From: an uncultured Candidatus Melainabacteria bacterium
GTDB taxonomy: Bacteria; Cyanobacteriota; Vampirovibrionia; Gastranaerophilales; Gastranaerophilaceae
Reading direction: 5' to 3'
Length of the DNA stretch: 17,914 nucleotides
Assembly (NCBI GenBank): GCA_934773085.1
Contig: CAKVMU010000006.1
Coordinates: 1-17,914, forward strand
Shown here: piece after piece, positions 13,824 to 17,914 of the stretch
Layout of the letters: the number at the start of each line of letters is the position of its first letter
How positions within the stretch are numbered: position 1 is the first letter of the stretch
Made by a program: the position numbers and the translations under genes
Notes under the pieces: model-generated
Database searches by the model: none
Seen by the model: only the letters and a program-made list of their open reading frames with translations
What the model was told of the DNA's origin: nothing

Positions 13824-14099
13824 TGCAGAAATTATCTCATCACGCTTTTTTTCGTCATCTGTTCTTAAAAGAATCGTTTTATCTTTCGAGGTATCACCTT
13901 TTAAAATCTCAATTTTTGTTTTTGGTATCTTGAATTTTTTAGAGAGAAATTCTACCAACGCCTTGTTTGCCTTGTTTTCGATGGGTTGTGCGGTAACCTT
14001 TACTTTTATAAACTCGTCTTCTAATATAATATCGTTTTTTGAGGAATTAGGGACTATCTTTAGTTTTACGAGGAGTCCCTCTGATGTTGTTTTTATCAT
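13812..14099 (-). CDS. DUF167 / YggU (UPF0235) family protein
   Basis: A 95-aa small cytosolic protein of the widespread YggU family, whose molecular role is not established. The recognisable core is LKIVPNSSKNDI at the start, KVKVTAQPIENKANKAL with the family's KAN motif in the middle, and KIEILKGDTSKDKTILL near the end. The length is typical of the family (about 95-110 aa). The start ATG overlaps the stop of the methyltransferase gene (ATGA, 14096-14099) and no clear SD is visible, so translation is probably coupled. There is no obvious functional tie between the two products. The promoter of the next unit lies across its 3' end. Confidence 0.88.
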   Translation of the reverse strand: MIKTTSEGLLVKLKIVPNSSKNDIILEDEFIKVKVTAQPIENKANKALVEFLSKKFKIPKTKIEILKGDTSKDKTILLRTDDEKKRDEIISALTK

Positions 14100-14971
14100 A
14101 CTTTTTGGAATATCATAACGTATTCGTGCTTAAAAATATAGAATCCACCGGCAAGAGCTCTGTATCTCCAGAGATTTGCAGTCTTTCCTTTTGCACGTTC
14201 ATTGCCCTGCATATCTTTAATTATAATCGCTTTGGTGATAAAGCCAAGTTTATTCATTCTTGCCATACATTCAAATCCTAAAGGGATATGTTGTGAATTT
14301 GCATATTTATCACCAATGATAAGGCAAGCAAATCTGCCCTTTTCCAGAAGGTCATAACCATTTTTTGCAACTTTTTCAAATAAATCATAAAATTCTTCAG
14401 TTGTTGCACAATTAGATAAATCTTCTTTCTTGTCAGAGAATTTAATAATATCATCATAAGGCGGATGCAACATCAATAATTGAGCTTGTTTTCTGCCCAT
14501 AATATCGAGTCTGGCCTTAACTTTTTCTTTAGCAAGTTCACTTGTTGAATCTGCGCAGATAATATTTACGTCAGTAACAAGTTGTTTTGGCGTGAATTTT
14601 TCAGAAACGGATTCGGCTAAATCTTCTTTAAGTTCTACGCCAATACAACGGCGATTCATATTAATAGCTTCGATTCCGGAGGTTCCTGAACCAAAAAATA
14701 AATCCAAAACTATATCGTTTTTCTTTGTGAATCTTTCATAAACCTGTTGCGCTATTTGCGGAATATAGTTTCCGTGATATTCATTTGAATGTCCGCCTTC
14801 TTTTAATCTGTTTGGAAACTCCCATAACGTATCTGTTTTAATATGTTCGTAATTTCTCCAATCTTTAAGATTGATATCGCTGTATGAAGTTGTTTTTACA
14901 GCACGATTGTCAACGACTTTCAGATTCGCCTTCGAGGTTGACTTTTTCTCTTTTAAATTTGATTTAACCAT
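14096..14971 (-). CDS. Orphan DNA methyltransferase, N6-A/N4-C type, with HPPY motif
   Basis: A 291-aa S-adenosylmethionine-dependent methylase of the amino-methyltransferase kind (N6_N4_Mtase). Motif order: a motif X-like segment HGNYIPQIAQQVYERF (66-81), then motif I DLFFGSGTSG (90-99), motif II acidic E113 (GVEL), motif III CADS (139-142), and the catalytic tetrapeptide HPPY (169-172), where DPPY, NPPY or SPPY is usual. The first position of this motif normally contacts the target amino group, so His is notable. The first ~35 residues are basic and low-complexity. No endonuclease or specificity gene is adjacent, so it is an orphan methylase with unknown target. GGGAGAG precedes the ATG, and a promoter with an HLR1-like box lies at 14998-15027. 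An RNA target cannot be excluded. Confidence 0.83.
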   Translation of the reverse strand: MVKSNLKEKKSTSKANLKVVDNRAVKTTSYSDINLKDWRNYEHIKTDTLWEFPNRLKEGGHSNEYHGNYIPQIAQQVYERFTKKNDIVLDLFFGSGTSGIEAINMNRRCIGVELKEDLAESVSEKFTPKQLVTDVNIICADSTSELAKEKVKARLDIMGRKQAQLLMLHPPYDDIIKFSDKKEDLSNCATTEEFYDLFEKVAKNGYDLLEKGRFACLIIGDKYANSQHIPLGFECMARMNKLGFITKAIIIKDMQGNERAKGKTANLWRYRALAGGFYIFKHEYVMIFQKV

Positions 14972-14997
14972 AACTCTCCCTATTTAACTCTTTTAAG

Positions 14998-15027
14998 TTT
15001 ATAGGATTTGTTAAGATTTGTAATCAA
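14998..15027 (-). promoter_or_regulatory. Possible promoter of the methyltransferase-DUF167 operon
   Basis: On the minus strand TTGATT (15022-15027), an 18-nt spacer and TATAAA (14998-15003). An HLR1-like box (15009-15024) overlaps the spacer. The arrangement is strikingly like that upstream of the 143-aa gene. Confidence 0.5.
15009..15024 (-). promoter_or_regulatory. Degenerate HLR1-like box
   Basis: ATTACA-AATC-TTAACA on the minus strand; two mismatches to paired (G/T)TTACA half-sites. It lies within the 17-mer shared exactly with 11609-11625. Weak alone; the repetition in two promoter regions gives it weight. Confidence 0.3.
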
Positions 15028-15046
15028 ATAAATGGATGATATTGAA

Positions 15047-16234
15047 TCAAGAATTCTGCTTAATAAAATCTAAAATTTCATTAGCACACTTTTCCCAACT
15101 AAATAATTTAGCCCTGTTCAATCCTTTTTTTGAGCATTGAGAGCGGAATCCTTCATCAAAATACATCTTATTTAAAGCGTTTAGCATGTCTTCATCAGAT
15201 TCCGGATTAATGGTTATTCCGCAGTCTCCGATAACCTCTGGTAGAGAACTTCGATTTGAGGTGATAACAGGACAGCCACATTTCATAGCTTCCAACACAG
15301 GAAGCCCAAAGCCTTCATACAAGGATGGATAAATAAAACACAATGCGTTAGAGTAATACTTACGTAAATCATCTTCTTCTATATATCCTGTAAGTTCAAC
15401 TTTTGAACGGTCGTATTTATTTAATTCATTTTCCAGCTCTTTTTCAAACCTCTTCCATACACTTCCGCCAAGAACAAGTTTTGTATCTGTTATGCTATTT
15501 TGATTAATGAATTTGAAAAAGTTTCGAATTCCAAATATAAGATTCTTTCTTTTTCCCAGTGTGCATAATGAAAATACGTATTTATCAGAAGAGTTTTTTT
15601 CTGCAAAAAATTTTTCATTAGCGGCAAGAAGTGTGGTTTTTATGTGGGATTCTTTGATGAACGGAAAAAATTTTAAAACATCTTCTCTTGTGTGATTAGA
15701 GTTTGTAAAATAAAAATCTTTGTCGTTAATAGTATTATAAATCTTATTATGCCAATCTTTCGGGTTGTTAGAATGTCCGGATTCAAGTATAGGAATAATG
15801 TCGTGTATCATTCTGAAACGTTTTAGATTCGCTTCTGATATCTCTTTTGAAGGCGGACTAAAAGGCGAAAAATAAACATCAAAATCAGCTAACTGTTTTT
15901 TATTTTTTTGATTGGTCAGATAAAAATATTTATCGTAAATTCGTGCCATGACGATTAATGCGTACTTTATCTTTAACGGAAATTTGTCGGTTTTATAGAG
16001 AATGTATCCGATAAATTTATTTAGCAGAGAATTCTCCTCCAAAAGTGGAATGTCACGAAATTCTGCAATCTCTTTCATGAAGTAATGTCTTCTGAAATCA
16101 CAGTGGAAAGTGAGATTAACGCCCATTTTTTTTAGTTCTTTGAATAAATTGAGTGCAACATAAAACACTCCGGCTCTGTGTCCGGATTTTTCTTTGTAAT
16201 AAGAAAGCTCTGTACAGTCAAAAATTAGTTTCAA
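15047..16234 (-). CDS. Glycosyltransferase, GT-B fold, family 4 type
   Basis: A 395-aa retaining-type glycosyltransferase that adds a sugar from a nucleotide donor to a growing surface glycan at the cytosolic membrane face. The C-terminal donor-binding half shows VFSLCTLGKRKN at its entry and EGFGLPVLEAM (about 307-317), the EX7E-type motif of family 4, then PVITSNRSSLPEVIG. The N-terminal half has FRMIHDIIPI and an FTNSNHTREDV segment common in mannosyl/rhamnosyl-type members; the exact sugar cannot be told. The start codon is TTG at 16232-16234, preceded by AAAGGA (16245-16250). An upstream ATG is not available in frame. It lies 2 nt behind the preceding GT2 gene, so it is co-translated with it. 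Confidence 0.9.
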   Translation of the reverse strand: MKLIFDCTELSYYKEKSGHRAGVFYVALNLFKELKKMGVNLTFHCDFRRHYFMKEIAEFRDIPLLEENSLLNKFIGYILYKTDKFPLKIKYALIVMARIYDKYFYLTNQKNKKQLADFDVYFSPFSPPSKEISEANLKRFRMIHDIIPILESGHSNNPKDWHNKIYNTINDKDFYFTNSNHTREDVLKFFPFIKESHIKTTLLAANEKFFAEKNSSDKYVFSLCTLGKRKNLIFGIRNFFKFINQNSITDTKLVLGGSVWKRFEKELENELNKYDRSKVELTGYIEEDDLRKYYSNALCFIYPSLYEGFGLPVLEAMKCGCPVITSNRSSLPEVIGDCGITINPESDEDMLNALNKMYFDEGFRSQCSKKGLNRAKLFSWEKCANEILDFIKQNS

Positions 16235-16236
16235 TA

Positions 16237-17046
16237 TTAAAATATCCTTTTTATGTTGCGAATGATTTTTTCAAAAAGCAAATGCAGATTATAAATCGCA
16301 TTAAACGGGAATTTTTGAAAAAACGCAATTCTTGTCTTTAATTCAAAGTTTTCATTAGCATAGACAGACAAATACTCTGAAAATCTATGTTTTGTGAAAT
16401 AATATACCTTGTTTTTTTCAAAACCGGAAGAAAAGTTTTTTGATGTGACAGAATTGAAATGATAAAAACAAACGCTGCTTACGGTATATGTATCATAACC
16501 AGCTTCTATTGCACGGTATTTGATGTCATTATCTTCCCAAAAAGCTGGGGTAAAGTTTTCATCAAAGTTCCCAATTTTGTCAATAACGCTTCTTTTTGTA
16601 ATACAACAAGCAAATTCGCAGTCATCAAAACTTTTTCTGTAACTGCTTGAAGGTTTGAATTTTTTTATGTAATTAGTTTCATTTGCGTTGTTAAACAATT
16701 TGTTTATTTGAAGAGGAGAAACAAATCCGGCATTTTCTTTTTCAAATACTTTTTTACACTCTTCAAACCAATTCGGATAAAGCAATATGTCGTTGTTTAA
16801 GAATCCGATGTATTCCCCGACAGCTAATTCAAGCCCTTGATTGTTCCCTTTTGAGTATCCGGCATTTTCTTTATTAAGAATGAGTTTTACACCGTCAATT
16901 GTTTTTAAGTATTCGACAGTACCGTCTGTTGAACCGTTATCTACTACGATAAGTTCAAAATCTTGAGTATATTTATAGAGGCTTTCTACAAATTTCTTTG
17001 TGTAGTCCAGATTGTTGTATGTCAATGTTATAATACTTAGTATCAT
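16237..17046 (-). CDS. Glycosyltransferase family 2
   Basis: A 269-aa inverting-type GT-A glycosyltransferase. It shows IITLTYNN at the N-terminus, VVDNGSTD (34-41) for nucleotide binding, NAGYSKGNNQG, LNND (83-86) as the DxD equivalent and WEDND (170-174), the acidic motif including the catalytic base. This set resembles rhamnosyltransferase/WbbL-like members used in O-antigen or capsule synthesis; the sugar is not assignable. I choose ATG at 17046 because AGGTGA (17055-17060) sits 8 nt before it. The longer reading from GTG at 17058 would use that SD region as coding sequence. The gene starts 14 nt after the preceding glycan gene and is followed by the GT4 gene with a 2-nt gap. Confidence 0.9.
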   Translation of the reverse strand: MILSIITLTYNNLDYTKKFVESLYKYTQDFELIVVDNGSTDGTVEYLKTIDGVKLILNKENAGYSKGNNQGLELAVGEYIGFLNNDILLYPNWFEECKKVFEKENAGFVSPLQINKLFNNANETNYIKKFKPSSSYRKSFDDCEFACCITKRSVIDKIGNFDENFTPAFWEDNDIKYRAIEAGYDTYTVSSVCFYHFNSVTSKNFSSGFEKNKVYYFTKHRFSEYLSVYANENFELKTRIAFFQKFPFNAIYNLHLLFEKIIRNIKRIF

Positions 17047-17060
17047 TTTAATTCTCACCT

Positions 17061-17914
17061 CTACAAGCTAATCTCTTCAATCAAAATTTTTGTGTTTTTA
17101 AGTTTATGTCGATAACACAGCCCCAATGTCAATGTATTTACTATTTTGTAGAATAACAAATAAAGGTATAAGCAATTCTTATATGAAGCTATAATTTTTT
17201 TGTACCTGTCCAGTTCTGAAATATAAAAATCATTTAATCCGGAATACGAATTAAAAATGCTTGTTTTATTAAATTTTGAGTTGTCATTATTCATAAATTC
17301 AATGAGTTTTTCTGTATTATTTTTTATAGAATAGCGTTGATGCGCAATTTTAGTAAGAATTTGAGAGTCTTCCAATGCTTGAGAATAGCCAGATAGAATT
17401 TCATCGACTAAATTTTGGGCTGCTAACTTTCTGAAAGTACGTCTTCCTGAAAAATTATAAGATTCTTCCAAATCAATATTTTCTTTTGTTATGTAACCTT
17501 CGCCTCCAAAGTGGTCGTAACAATACGCAGGTATACCTTTATATAATGCATATTGAATTGTTTTTCCAATAGAGATTACCAAGTCATATTTATCTAATAA
17601 ATCTGATGTTACGGGAACTGTCTTGTGATTAACTCCAACGATATCAACGCTGCCCCCTTTTCCTTTTAAAATTTTGGCTGCTTGCAAAAGTTCCTTTGGA
17701 ATGTGGTTTGATACAATGACGATTTTTTTTAGCTCTTGCGGAACTTTTGTTGTGTAATTTTGAGGTACACTGTTTGGAAATATTAAGAAATTCTCCTCTT
17801 TGATTCCGAAATTTTCTGTAAGAATTTCTTTTAAACGATAGTTGTGTACAATAATTGGAAAACCCATTGTAAACAGTATATTTGGAATTTCTAATGGTAG
17901 AATTGAAGATAAAC
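17061..17914 (-). CDS. Probable glycosyltransferase-related protein (5' end outside window)
   Basis: At least 283 residues are encoded. An ATG occurs at 17867, but the frame stays open to the right edge of the window (LSSILPLEIPNILFTMGFP), so the real start is probably outside. IFPNSVPQNY, LDKYDLVISIGKTIQYALYKGIP and YDHFGGEGYI followed by FSGRR resemble the donor-binding half of polysaccharide-related glycosyltransferases, in which the DHFGG...FSGR pattern recurs from my memory. The motif EX7E is not evident. The C-terminal ~70 residues include a moderately hydrophobic stretch (YLYLLFYKIVNTLTLGL) that could associate with the membrane. It is first in this window of a three-gene glycan cluster. 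Confidence in a real gene is high; in the exact activity, moderate. Confidence 0.75.
   Translation of the reverse strand, partial: LSSILPLEIPNILFTMGFPIIVHNYRLKEILTENFGIKEENFLIFPNSVPQNYTTKVPQELKKIVIVSNHIPKELLQAAKILKGKGGSVDIVGVNHKTVPVTSDLLDKYDLVISIGKTIQYALYKGIPAYCYDHFGGEGYITKENIDLEESYNFSGRRTFRKLAAQNLVDEILSGYSQALEDSQILTKIAHQRYSIKNNTEKLIEFMNNDNSKFNKTSIFNSYSGLNDFYISELDRYKKIIASYKNCLYLYLLFYKIVNTLTLGLCYRHKLKNTKILIEEISL

Noticed and set aside
14972..15046. Terminator after the glycosyltransferase cluster
   Set aside because: No stable hairpin with a U-run is present in this gap; only a promoter-like arrangement is seen.

Overview
The window looks like chromosomal DNA from a low-GC, probably anaerobic and host-associated bacterium. 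My best guess is a member of the Gastranaerophilales/Melainabacteria (Vampirovibrionia, the non-photosynthetic sister group of Cyanobacteria). The reasons are the AT-rich codon use, small coiled-coil proteins of a style I associate with that group (the MGMAASQAR start at the left edge, the 143-aa and 505-aa proteins), and two close matches to the cyanobacterial HLR1 direct repeat in gene-upstream DNA. This is inference; no rRNA or marker gene is present.

Left part (1-4463). A truncated minus-strand gene starts at 67. Divergent from it is a peptide-type ABC importer operon (oppA-like, oppB-like, oppC-like; 257-4138) with no ATPase genes following. The oppC reading frame runs directly into an 8-bp tandem repeat. 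Behind it lies a ~325-bp non-coding stretch made of several palindromic or dispersed repeats and ending in a strong terminator that serves the minus-strand gene on its right.

Middle part (4464-12138). A 505-aa minus-strand protein with a Gly/Ala-rich hydrophobic segment and a long helical region diverges from a 77-aa coiled-coil protein. Then come a stand-alone transketolase C-terminal-type subunit, ftsE and ftsX (all overlapping). A second unit, with a promoter that uses the ftsX stop codon as part of its extended -10, holds an HDOD protein, a pseudo-receiver/degenerate-GGDEF protein and an isochorismatase-family hydrolase. A 143-aa coiled-coil protein with its own promoter closes this half.

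Right part (12139-17914), all minus strand. A three-gene glycosyltransferase cluster (one gene truncated by the window edge) suggests surface-polysaccharide synthesis. It is followed by an orphan DNA methyltransferase with an unusual HPPY motif, a DUF167/YggU protein overlapping it by ATGA, a 100-aa protein with an internal RWYD duplication, and a YuiF-like Na+/H+ antiporter-family transporter that probably starts at a CTG codon.

Most interesting for follow-up: (i) direct-repeat boxes of the HLR1/RpaB type upstream of several genes; (ii) the 505-aa hydrophobic/helical protein; (iii) the HDOD plus pseudo-receiver/degenerate-GGDEF pair; (iv) the repeat nest that has taken over the oppC 3' end; (v) the CTG start. 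No CRISPR array, rRNA, tRNA or transposase was seen.
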